NCBI GenBank assembly: GCA_036873755.1
Contig: JAVTVY010025281.1
Coordinates: forward strand, 42,199-106,198
Direction of reading: 5' to 3'
DNA: 64,000 nucleotides
Source of the DNA: Hanleya hanleyi
Lineage: Eukaryota; Mollusca; Polyplacophora; Lepidopleurida; Hanleyidae
Within the stretch, counting starts at the first letter, position 1; every line of letters starts with the position of its first letter. The translations under genes were made by a program, and so were the position numbers. Under the pieces are notes generated by a model. It did not search any database and had not been told where the DNA came from. It worked only from the letters and a program-made list of their open reading frames with translations. Of the stretch, positions 42,066 to 52,844 are shown one piece after another.

Positions 42066-42239
42066 CACTTTTCGGTGCATTTACAGTCGACATTTTCTCT
42101 CCAAAATTCTCGTTGCAAAATTATGACACCTTTAACCAAAATCATATTTAGACTTATTTGTTGGTCAAAATAGCTAAAATTGGTTTTGGTTAAAGGTGTC
42201 CTATTTTTGTAACAAGAGAAAATCCGCACCGAAAAGTGC
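42066..42239. repeat. Imperfect hairpin, ~170 bp
   Basis: CACTTTTCGGTGC at the left is mirrored by GCACCGAAAAGTG at the right; inner pairing includes GACACCTTTAACCAAAA / TTTTGGTTAAAGGTGTC. Confidence 0.8.
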
Positions 42240-42529
42240 CTAAAAATACGAAAATAAGCCAACTTACCAACTTTAGTGAGCCATAAATCCGTGTTCGTGC
42301 ATCTGCAGTCCTTCATTATTTCGGGTCTTATAATTCAGCATGAAGGCTGTACAAAATGGTCCATTTCATATCCCTTTGATAAAAGTGAAAGTTTGGCCCT
42401 TCAAACCGAACAGCTTGAGGACGATTCCCTATGTCAAGCGAACACCACCATTCTTCCCAAATATGGGACTAATAAACTCCTCTGATGTAAGTAAACCCGA
42501 CATTAGTACTTTAAGTACTTTGATTCTTA

Positions 42530-42845
42530 TCCGGACCATATCTCACTACTTGATGAACATCTTCAAAACTTGCATGGAAGATGCTTAGAACCATACAGCT
42601 GTGCACTGTCAGATTTCCTTTCCGCGTTTCCATGATTTTTTACAGAGTTATGGCCCTTTATCTTGTTAGTAATTTATTGTCCAGACCATATCTCGCTTAC
42701 TATACCTTGTTGTAGATGTGCACTGTTGACTTTTTACGCATTTCGATGAATTTCCAAAGAGTGATGGCCCTTTATTCCATCAATCAATCATTTCTTGTCC
42801 GGACCAGATCTACATTACTATTTGATGGACAACTTCGAACCTTAC
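42530..42845. repeat. Degenerate tandem repeat around ATGGCCCTTTAT
   Basis: Units of about 125 bases with GTCC(G/A)GACCATATCTC, a TGTGCACTGTC(A)GA string and AGTTATGGCCCTTTAT. The last unit is split by the element at 42,850-43,746 and resumes after it. Confidence 0.65.
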
Positions 42846-42849
42846 ATGA

Positions 42850-43746
42850 CAGGCCTCGAAAATTGGTTCATTGACGTAACCGAAAAATCAGTTACGGTAA
42901 ATTTGGCTTGCGTAACCTATTGTTCGGTTACGATGTTAATTTTTACGTAACCAATTGGTTTCGCAAAGCGGTTACGTAATTACAACAGTGTACCGTCAAC
43001 GAATGAAAAAAAATAACTGTCCACAGCACGTGGGCAGCGACTGAACAGACAAATGAGTTAACATACGGGAATGGGATTGCACACGTAAATCGCTTCCACC
43101 ATTCATGGTTGGCTATTGTGACTCTGGCTGTATAATTCATTCGCCATTTCCTTGTAATTCCATTAAAATCCTGATTGAAAAGAGAAGTTGAACACACCGC
43201 CTGCAAATTTATAGATGGCGGAAGTGACAACGAGTGTTAACCGCAAGCTCCGCGCTCCGAGATAATTCCTCCACGAGGAGTTCCGCATGCCACCTCTGCT
43301 GCTAGCTCTGTGAAGAGCGCCCCATGGAGCAACAACCTTGGAGCGAGGTGGCTTGCAGGTAACCCATCCAACTCGTTCAAGTTTGATAAAGCTGTTTCCT
43401 GGCCGCTATTGGTTTATTACATAATAGTATGCCGGCCCTGAACCCAGGATAGACAAAACAGTCTGTGCAAGCTGAGAGACAGACGCCTGCCACGTGGTTG
43501 TCTACAAATTCAATACAGACAGGGCCGAGTTTGTGACTTAGTTTCGCTTTTAAAACATGCTGAAAGACACACGTCATGTGGTTAAAGTTTGCACAGTGGA
43601 CAGACAGAGAAGAGGTTGGGACTTTTGCTACCAGAACATATGTCCAAGAAGCGCATTCACGTAACCGATTTTTCGTTCTGGCCATTTCGGATTTGCGTAA
43701 CCGACACGCGAACGATTGTTTCGTTCGCGCCAAATTTCGAGGCCTG
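42850..43746. mobile_element. hAT-like non-autonomous element with CATGA target duplication
   Basis: Ends CAGGCCTCGAAA and TTTCGAGGCCTG, flanked on both sides by CATGA (42,845-42,849 and 43,747-43,751). Subterminal GTAACCGAAAAATC repeats mirror each other. The host tandem repeat continues across it, confirming insertion. hAT elements normally duplicate 8 bases; only 5 are identical here. Confidence 0.75.
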
Positions 43747-44109
43747 CATGAAAGATGCTTGTAGTACTATACAGATGTGCACGGTCAGATTTTACACAGA
43801 TCAATGCTTATTCAGGAGTTGTAAGTAATTGCAAGCAGAGGCACCTAGATTGTTCAGAGTTATCTCCCATTATGATGGTAACTCATGTTACAGGACCCCA
43901 TTTTGGTAACTCATGTTACAAAGTAACTCATGTTACGAAGTTCAGCAGCTTCATAAATTATGATGCATGGATGAAATATTAATTCCACTGCTATAATTTC
44001 TTTCGGTGTGTATCAAAGGCAGAGAAAATTAACTGAGAAGTCAACAACTTCAATAATTTTCTGTGAAAACTAAAAACTGTCACTTTTCGGTAACTCATGT
44101 TACAATAAC

Positions 44110-46050
44110 TCCACACCATATCTTATCTCATCCATTTCTGCTAGCATTGCAGATATGCTCTTTCAACCATGTGTTTTAGAAAGACACTTCTTCCATAAAA
44201 AGTATAAAATCATTTTGGTTCAGCTGGCTATAACCAGATGAACCATAAATCAACAGTGAAATATCAGTAATTTGTACATTTAAAGGGTTGAAAAATTTGG
44301 TAGTCATTAAAATTGCCTAATTTATTAAATCAAGCAGTAAATGAGTATATCAGCACTAAATTGACAGCCTTGAGGGACCTAGCCATAATGCTAAATGCAT
44401 CATTTTGCCCACAGCGAATATTTATTTTTGCAAGTTTTGTCCGTGATATCGTGGAATTGCCCAAAAGTGTCTTTTCGTAATCTTTCGCTGACGAAAATAA
44501 CGAAACGGGAGAGAAAAAATATGCCAATTTGATTCAGTTTGACCGACCTGAGCTTCTTTGACCATGTACCATCTCTCGTGACTGTTTTGATGCTGACAAA
44601 ATGTGATCAAACGTGTGGGAAAAACATTGACTGATTTTCCCGTTTTGGCGCCTTTCTGACATGTTGTAAGAATATGACCTACACTATTTTTATATCACGA
44701 GTGACCTTTCTGATCACGTGAATAAACACACGTCGCTATTGGTTTATAACCGGTAAGGATCTATTTCTGATGACGTGAACAAGAAGGTCAACCACATTCT
44801 GCGCATGTCCCTGTCAACTGTGGAGAAAGAATCACAATGGTTTTGTTGACAAAATCCGTGTTGAAGGCAGATTCCATAGCTATCGCCTTAGAGGGTTAAA
44901 ATTTGTCATTTATTTTTTATTTCTTCATTCAAATATTCACTATTTCCTCTAACATTTGGTGAAAACATGAAATCAAAATTCTAAATAGAAGTGCTTCAAT
45001 ATTAGGATTAAAAATTTAGTTTCCGAGGAACTGGAACAATTAAACAGATTGCCTTAGCTTGGGCTTGGCTACTATTATTTTTGTCTGTTAAATTTCCCTT
45101 TCCAAAACTCATTTCCGCAGTATTATGGTAAGCTAATTATCTATTAGTCCTACTTGTTTACATTAATCTACCCCCCTTCTGATCAAAACCATGCAAACAT
45201 CCGTATTTTTGTTTCTAATTATAGCAGTGACACTTCACTCAGACACCCGCCGTGAAATCTCAGCTCAACAAGTTTTAGCTACATGTAGTTTTTTAAGTTT
45301 AAATTGGACTTTAAACCGCCTTGATGAAAAAAACTAAGTGTAATAGTTATCCAGAATAAACAGGAATTCGAGTAGGTCCCAATAGACAGATTAAAAATGT
45401 TAAAATTAGGATTAATTCATCAGATGTATAGCTGGACACATTTTGCTTGATTTCTAGCCTTTCATTTTTGTACAAAATCCAAGATTTAAACGTTTGTTTC
45501 TCGAAAAGTATCCATGCTACCCTTTTGAAATTTGGCATGTTTGTTACTTATAAGATGATCTAGTAAACTTTATCTCACTTTTTGTAAGTTCGGATTAATT
45601 TTTTAATTATTCAACTTTTAAGACAAACGACCGTAAAAAAGTACGTTTTTTTCAATTTATTTTAGTAAAATAGTTGTAAAAACAAAACCAGGCAAAAATT
45701 AAAAAAAAATGAGATAAAGTTTACTAGTTCGAATTGTTTCCTATCAAGGTATACCATCAAAGTTGAAACAAGACCAACAGTTTTCATGAAATTTCAATTG
45801 AAAAATGGAAGCTATTGTTTTCATTTTAATTTTTAAAATTGGAATGTTTTCTACACAGTAGCAGCGTCGCCTATACAAATCATATGCTTGGAATCCCTAC
45901 GATGTAAGCTTTTATAAAATATATAGTTTATTATGGTTATCTTGTATATTTATTGATACAGACGACAAATTGTCATGGGGGTGCAAAAACTGCCTCTAAG
46001 GGGATAGCTATCCTTAAAGGAGTCATTAGGTGGTTGTCATAGTGCTGGAG
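44110..46050. other. No gene seen
   Basis: AT-rich sequence. An inverted repeat CTAGTAAACTTTATCTCA near 45,560 / TGAGATAAAGTTTACTAG near 45,710 is the only structure noted. Confidence 0.6.
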
Positions 46051-46057
46051 ATCATGA

Positions 46058-46245
46058 CAGGGCTCGAAATTGCCACAAGCCCGGCAGCCCGTGGCTGGTG
46101 AATTTAGAATTTGTGACGTTGAATATATTTCTAAAGCTAGCTAACCAGCCCGACTGGCTGGTTATAATTAAAGAATTTCACCTTTGTATAATGAAATATA
46201 CCAGCCCGATGGTCTGGTAAAGTTTTATGGTAAATTCATGCCCTG
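46058..46245. mobile_element. Small hAT-like MITE with CATGA target duplication
   Basis: Starts CAGGGCTCGAAAT and ends ATTCATGCCCTG, flanked by CATGA at 46,053-46,057 and 46,246-46,250. The terminus resembles that of the 42,850 element. Internal CCAGCCCGACTGGCTGG hairpins. 46,250-48,517 holds nothing else I can support. Confidence 0.75.
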
Positions 46246-48517
46246 CATGAGATGCCAAATCATATTATTTATTCGATAAAATGTTTTTCGTGCCTCTGTC
46301 TCAATTCCCCACCTTGTGTGCAGTTAAAGATCTCGAGCGACTGACGTCTTATTTCGTTCTTTCCATTTCAGGCCCTATCATTGATTCGGGCTATGGAGTC
46401 CGATTCAGCAACAACAACCAAAAAAATAGACTCCTTAGCCGATGTTTTCGGGCTAACCAAATACAAAGCTACAATATGAAAGGGTGTTGTTAGAGCAAGT
46501 CATCCCGTGGATAAGCCATGCTTGATTCTTCAGAGTTTGTTCTGGGCTAATATATTCAGAGAAAGAACAAATCAGCAGGGGGGTTCCAAAAACCATGTCC
46601 TTTGAAAAGAAAAGGCTGTCTATTTTTTTTTAATTATTCAGTAAAAGAAATTAAGCTTTAGATGTAGAACTGATAAGTTTGAAAAGGGGAGTATTATCAA
46701 TTATGACAATATTATAGAACTTAACCAGGGTGAACAGATGGCACATAACCGCCATGCAGTTACTCATTCAATGCCGAGTGCATAAATACCGTAATAATAA
46801 TAGCATTGTACAGCTCTGATAATATACTGCTTACTTGTCTGAAAATGTCTGATGTAAAGTCGCTATCGAAGCTAGAAGCCAACTGGCTTCATATTCTACA
46901 TTAACCGCACTCCTCTACCACTTCTCACTGTTCTTTATGTAATGCTATGGACTATCAGTCTGAAATAAAAAAAAATATTATTATTATGATTAATGGTAAA
47001 AAAAATTGTATAGATGTAAGTCAGCTGGGCACGACCATCATGGCTGGGTAATAGTATCACCCGTTTTTGGCAGTTTACATTAGTATACTATTTGTTTACT
47101 ATTTTTTATGGTAATTTGCGGTAATTATTCGGAACCCCCACTAAGTGCTCCGATTTTGAAATTGAATTTCAAAAAGAAATAAAAAATAGTCTGTTGTAAC
47201 CTCAAATCATTAATATATTAATTATGTGAGACTTGGTAAGTACATTTAAACACGTTTATAATTTGTTGCAGAATTATCAAGCAAGACGATTCCAACTAAC
47301 AGTACTGGTCTGTGTGAAAATTCACCATTCTGGAACTAGTGTGGAATTCTAAAACTGCATACATGTATAACTCAACCAGCCCCATATCATTGTAAAGATG
47401 GTAAATGTATTTATAAGCTAGGTGGACGTTATCTGCCATCGCGGCATCGAGACAATGGTACAGGGGTGCAAAGAGAGCTTAACGGTGCTATTTTACACCC
47501 CCTGACTGTCCCTTTGTCTCCAACAGATAGAAGATAGAATTTATTTGCATATTTATGCCCGAGGACTAAAAGCAATACACATGTTGAAGATCCTGCAGTT
47601 ACATTATAAGAGATACAAATGCGGATCCCTGCATGATCTATGTATGTTACAACATGAACTGTCATGGTGTTCTAATTCTGACCCAGCTTGTTGCAGTACC
47701 TGTGTTGTCCAACTGTGCAATGTGTGCACTCCATTGAGCTGACCTGCTGAACAATACTCAGAACAACAGCCACCTTCTCTGACCACAAACAAACATCTAC
47801 CAGAAATGGGGGTCATGCTTCACTGACTAAACTAAAATAACCTTCACTCCTGTTACATGTTTTATAGCAAGTAGGCCTAGTCCAATTTGTCAGGAGTTCA
47901 AAAGTCAAAAATATGGGTGATCGCCTTGCTCACTTGTATGTGTTCAACTTGTGTTGCAAATGTTTTCATGTGTTTTATATGATGTATACATGTATATGCC
48001 TTTAGCCCTGGGGCACAAGAGTGCAATAAAGATTCGTATTCTGTTACATAAAATTAAACCTATGGTCACATTTATCCTTTAATAGACTAGTCCAGCACCC
48101 ATGTGCAATCCCACAATAGGTTCAATCCATTTAGCACTTGTACAGGAGGCCTTCATGTAGTTTACATATATACATGGGACTGTTGATTCAGTGTCCATAG
48201 TTATGCACTTGAGAAGTCCCTGTACTCACGTCTGTATAATCATGCTGAGATAAACAGGAGTTGTGAATCCAGAAGTGGTATGTACAAAAAATAATATAGT
48301 TTTGTAAATGTTTGCTGCTTCTTCTCTCTTTGTTTGAGATCTGTACCGGTACATCATGTGTTTCAGTGCCAATATTTATCCCTCTATTTTTACCTTGAGT
48401 TTGCATAATACTGTCTGGGCGCTCCAAGTAAGTGTTTTTTTAACTCAAACCATGGGACATATATTGGACTTACTGGGCAAGAACAAAATTATGATCCACT
48501 ATAGCTAAGTTTCATCC

Positions 48518-48940
48518 TTAAAGCCCAACTCACACTACGAACATTTTGTTGTATTAGAACAAAAACACTGTTCAGAACATGTTTTGTCTGCAGTGTGAGG
48601 TGCCCAGAAACAGAAAACATGTTCGGAACAAATGTTCGTGAGATCAAACTTGTTTGATATTGCGAACATGTTTTGCCCTGAAACAAGTTTTTGTCTTCAG
48701 TGTGTGGTGATCGCGAACATTTTGCCGAACATTTACCAAAAGTTATCCAATCAACTGGCAGCTGTCGGTCATGTGACAAAGCCGCTCTCACATGACACAA
48801 CAAATTGGCCTCGCTGCTTGATCGCGGCGACTGGCGGTCAAGAGAAAATGTTCGCAGTGTGAGGTTACCACGAACAAAAACATGAACAAACTGTTCTGTT
48901 CTAATACAAGAAATTGTTCGCAGTGTGAGTTGGTCTTTAA
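48518..48940. mobile_element. TTAA-flanked palindromic MITE, copy 1
   Basis: TTAA then AGCCCAACTCACACTACGAAC at the left; GTTCGCAGTGTGAGTTGGTCT then TTAA at the right. Internal pairing around AACACTGTTC / GAACAAACTGTTC strings. TTAA target and short TIRs suggest a piggyBac-mobilised element. Confidence 0.8.
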
Positions 48941-49241
48941 GCCCAACTCACACTACGAACATTTTGTTGTATTGGAACAAAAACACTGTTCAGAACATGT
49001 TTTATCTGAAGTGCGAGGTTTTTGTATTCAGTGTGTGGTGATCGCGAACATGTGTCCCAACATTTACCAACAGTTATCCAATCAACTGACAGCTGTCATG
49101 TGACGAAGCCGCTCTCACATGACACAACAAAATGGCAGAATGTTCGTGTTTCTGGGCACTTCACACTGCAGACAAAACATGTTCTGAACAGTGTTTTTCT
49201 TCTGATACAACAAAATGTTCGTAGTGTGAGTTAGGCTTTAT
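48937..49241. mobile_element. TTAA-flanked palindromic MITE, copy 2
   Basis: Starts at the same TTAA that ends copy 1 (GCCCAACTCACACTACGAAC) and ends GTTCGTAGTGTGAGTTAGGCT then TTAT. A truncated third start lies at 49,604 (TTAAGCCCAAGTCACACTAC). Confidence 0.8.
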
Positions 49242-49965
49242 TGAATATATGTTTGTATTCAGAATTCACTATAGTTGCCTGTAATTCGGTACCGTATAGT
49301 GATATTGCTGAAATCTGTGATTTAAGATAAATTTAAGGTATAAGAACAGAACAGTTTGTTTCAGGGCTTCGTGTTTAGAATTAAGTATGCGAGCTAAAAA
49401 TAGCCCACGTCAAAATATTTAGGAGAGGGTATTTGGAAGTCAGGCGAGTGGTTGCAGTATAATACAATATAAAATATGACAGTTTACGTGAGCTAAAAAT
49501 CACTCTCGTGACATGAATTTACGTGAGTGTTTGCGTCCAGGTGAGCTATCACTCACGCCAAACACGAAGCCCTGTTGTTTGTGTTTTTGTTCGTGGTAAA
49601 TTAAGCCCAAGTCACACTACAAACATTTTTGGGTTCTGCGTAGCAGAAGCCATTAAAGTCTATGTGTTGAATGGTCTCAGGTTATAACTGAGGCTCCCAA
49701 TGATGGTATGCGTCTATAACTTTGTCACAATTTGTGTCCCTGAGCACCAAGAAATAGTTCGTTTTCACCCATTGAAAAGTAACCTTGGCGTTACTTCTGC
49801 CCTCGTCAAATATATGTAATAGTGTTTTTATGTGAATGGAATCATTGTCTGAACTATTCATGCGTTTATCTTGTGAAATAGTAGATATTTTTGATATAAA
49901 TTTAAAATAGCCAGGTTGAGGAGTATGGCAATGTACGGTGAGGGTTGCTATGGTACTATATGATT

Positions 49966-50903
49966 GCTGGCCTTAAAATTTGGGGAGAACGATCGTTCAG
50001 TTCGCCTGGCGGTTACGCAAAACGAAAGACGCATAGCCGATTATTCGTTCGCCTAAACTATGGCCCAAACTCAGTGTCATAATGACATAATTTTAATAAA
50101 TTCCTATTGTAACCTGAAAATCATTTCCGATCGAAGCGTGGGCTGTACTGAGCAGAGTTTCGATGTTAACTTCACACACAGTCAAGGAGAGATAATTGAA
50201 CGCGAAACCCATGTGCGTTCGATACACTCTCTGATACTTAGATACAGCCCAGGTGTATATAGTACTCTGTGGGATTATATGAACAGGGTAAAATCTCTCA
50301 ACTTTCACTTACCTGACTGCAATGTGTGTTCTGGTTATGGGGCCCCTAACAAAGACGCAATACCATACGTGTGCGGCCCCGAACATGTGTGATGCCGAGA
50401 GCCGAAAACGAAAGTGAATGTCAGAGAAACTTTACGTTCTACAGCTTTAAGATTAAAACGTGTATATGGGAATTTAATTTGAAATAATATTTCAGAAATA
50501 GAGGTCACAATTTCAATGATAGAAGTCTGCCAGCCACACAAAATTGGACTCTTTACGCAACACGTGGTAATGATGAAAATTGGTCACCGGGTAATGATTT
50601 GTTTTGGCATCGGCAAGGTCAGGAAGCCGCTGAGAGGGGTTAGATGCCGGCTATGGGAACGAGATTATTATTACATACAAAATCAAAATGTCGGCGTAGA
50701 TAGCAACAGCAAGTTTTATTGAATGAACTCCAGTCAAAAATCAATGCCTAGCCACAACAAAACTCATTTGGCATAACCTATCTGCGTAACCTACAGTATT
50801 TGCATATGCAGTTCAGAAATGGGGGAACAAACTACACGTTACCAGGGTCAATTTCACATAACCTATTTTCAGGTTAAGTAAACTTTTCAAATTTTAGGGC
50901 CTG
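49966..50903. mobile_element. Non-autonomous TIR element, ~940 bp
   Basis: Left CTGGCCTTAAAATTTG mirrors right CAAATTTTAGGGCCTG imperfectly; TGATTG flanks both ends. An apparent 110-residue ORF inside shows no recognisable domain. Confidence 0.5.
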
Positions 50904-50909
50904 TGATTG

Positions 50910-52540
50910 GGTAGTAAATTTATTCATTTGCCATTGCTATACCCATATATATGAATGTATTATTTGGCGGATGTAAACGCATAATTGTCATGATTGTGGA
51001 CAGAAAAAAAAATCAGAGTGTAAAAAGAAAAAGAAATAAATAAATGTCAAACTAACAGATACTGACAAAGTTATAGTGGTATATATTTGTCTTTTTCTTC
51101 ATAAACATTCCATGAAAATATGCGATAAACTGACAGATTTCTCAGCCAGAATGAGATCATTCTTTTGAAACTGCTGATCGCACGTGGAACAAGCGGCTTG
51201 ACTCAATCTAGCTGAGAACTCACTTTAGCTGCGAAAACTGACCTCTGGCTTAGTGGATTTATGGGAGCGGAAACGGAAACGTCGCACCTGTTTGTTTACT
51301 TTCTTATTTGTTCTACTTTTTTGTTTTTTATACTCTCTCCCAAATGGGATGCTCAGTACATAATAAAGAATCTTATCTTATCATGCGCACAATAATTTTC
51401 GACTGAACCAATCTCGCATTCGTCTATTTCTGTAGTGGCGGAAATTAGACCAGTTGTTGAGTTCTGGGGATAGATTGCTATTATTCAACTAAACATAGAA
51501 ATAGTTTTGTATAATTTGAATGAATCCTGTTCTTATGGTTAAAATTAACTGAATTTCACAATAAAATGCGACCGGATTCCTCGATTGTCAAAGGCAATAT
51601 TTCATAGCCAGCTAGCTGCGTGGTGGTCATACGCTCCCCACCGGTGGGGATTTGTGCATTCCGTGAGATGCTCGTTCCGCCAATACGGAAATAGCCAGAC
51701 GTGAGATTGGTGCTTTCTGTTTCTGTATGTATAACTTGGATGTATTGAGAGCCTTACGCTGATTGGTCGACATACTCAATTGCACATAAGGGAATGGGGA
51801 CATTTTAGCCAACCACGAGCAGTGTCTCTTGAGAACAGCTATAACAAAAAGAAGTCCACAGTCAGCGTGGCTGACTAGCGATTGACAAATTTTGAAGTAC
51901 TCCAGCAGGATTGGTGGTATTAAAGTCTTCTGCCCTTATGATCAGTGATTGTCGCTCATTAATATAACAGAGATCTTTATCAGTTTTTGTATTATTTCTG
52001 TCTGTGTGTGAGATAGCATTTGACAACTCTGTACCGTACAATTTTACAACAACAGCACCGCCAAAGTTCACAGTGACATGTCCATTTAGACCTTGATCTC
52101 CCAGTCCAATTATTCTCCACGTGAATCTTTCTGATGTGTGACTTTCTCATTCAGTTGTCGTAAAATGTTTCAATATCTGACGCATAACCATAAAATTTGG
52201 ATAGCAAAATCGTTCACACAATAAAGTGGACATGCTGGTAATTATCTGCTAGGGAAAGTTTGAATATCTCCAAATTGACAAATGATAGCGAGCTGAAACT
52301 TCACATATATTATAATTCAGGCTGTTTGATTCATTATTATGCAACACCAACCAATATTCGAATAAGAATAACAATTTAAAGACGTTTGCGAACTTTGTCA
52401 ATTTTTTTTTTTATTTTTTACACAAAATCTCACTTTTTGACAACTAAAATTCTCAAAATTACTTTTCAATAGAATTTTAGGACCATCGACATGTCCTTAT
52501 TGTCATTAATTAAAAAATATTTCTGTTTGGACAAAAAGTG
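50910..52540. other. No gene; LINE tail at 51,350
   Basis: AATAAAGAATCTTATCTTATC at 51,361-51,381 looks like a LINE 3' tail. The rest is featureless AT-rich DNA. Confidence 0.5.
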
Positions 52541-52690
52541 TATTTTTTACACAGTGAAACTGACCTTACTGACATATGCGTTCGTGTGCAAACACGGATT
52601 AACAAGTGAAGAAATTAAAACAATAGCACAGTTCATTTCCCGCCTAATCACCCACGCCAGCACTCAATCACAATAGATCTTCACTTCTTT
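52541..52690 (+). repeat. DIRS left inverted terminal repeat
   Basis: From CTTACTGACATATGCG through GATTAACAAGTGAAG, CGCCTAATCACCCACGCC to ATAGATCTTCACTTCTT it is the reverse complement of 58,841-58,970. The outermost 25 bases (TATTTTTTACACAGTGAAAC) differ from the right end, as expected because each terminus is matched separately in the internal complementary region. Confidence 0.9.
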
Positions 52691-52844
52691 ACTTAGCTAA
52701 GCTACTGTAAAGATCGTGTGTAAAGCTCCAGCGTATTACGGAAGGATTTTACGTTTACAACGAGTGATAACATCATCTACAAGTCTACAAAGCAACAAAA
52801 GATCAAGTTGGGAAGTATTCTTGTGTATATCTGCCGATAAAATA

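Larger units (their letters stand above)
39930..44103. repeat. Recurrent 14-mer GTAACTCATGTTAC
   Basis: Exact copies at about 39,930, 40,119, 43,878, 43,905, 43,923 and 44,090, plus a one-base variant near 40,314. The motif is an inverted repeat GTAAC-4-GTTAC. Its clustering on either side of 40.5-43.8 kb suggests an old repeat split by later insertions. Confidence 0.75.

Noticed and set aside
50060..50392. 110-residue plus-strand ORF
   Set aside because: Lies inside a TIR element, no recognisable domain, composition compatible with chance.
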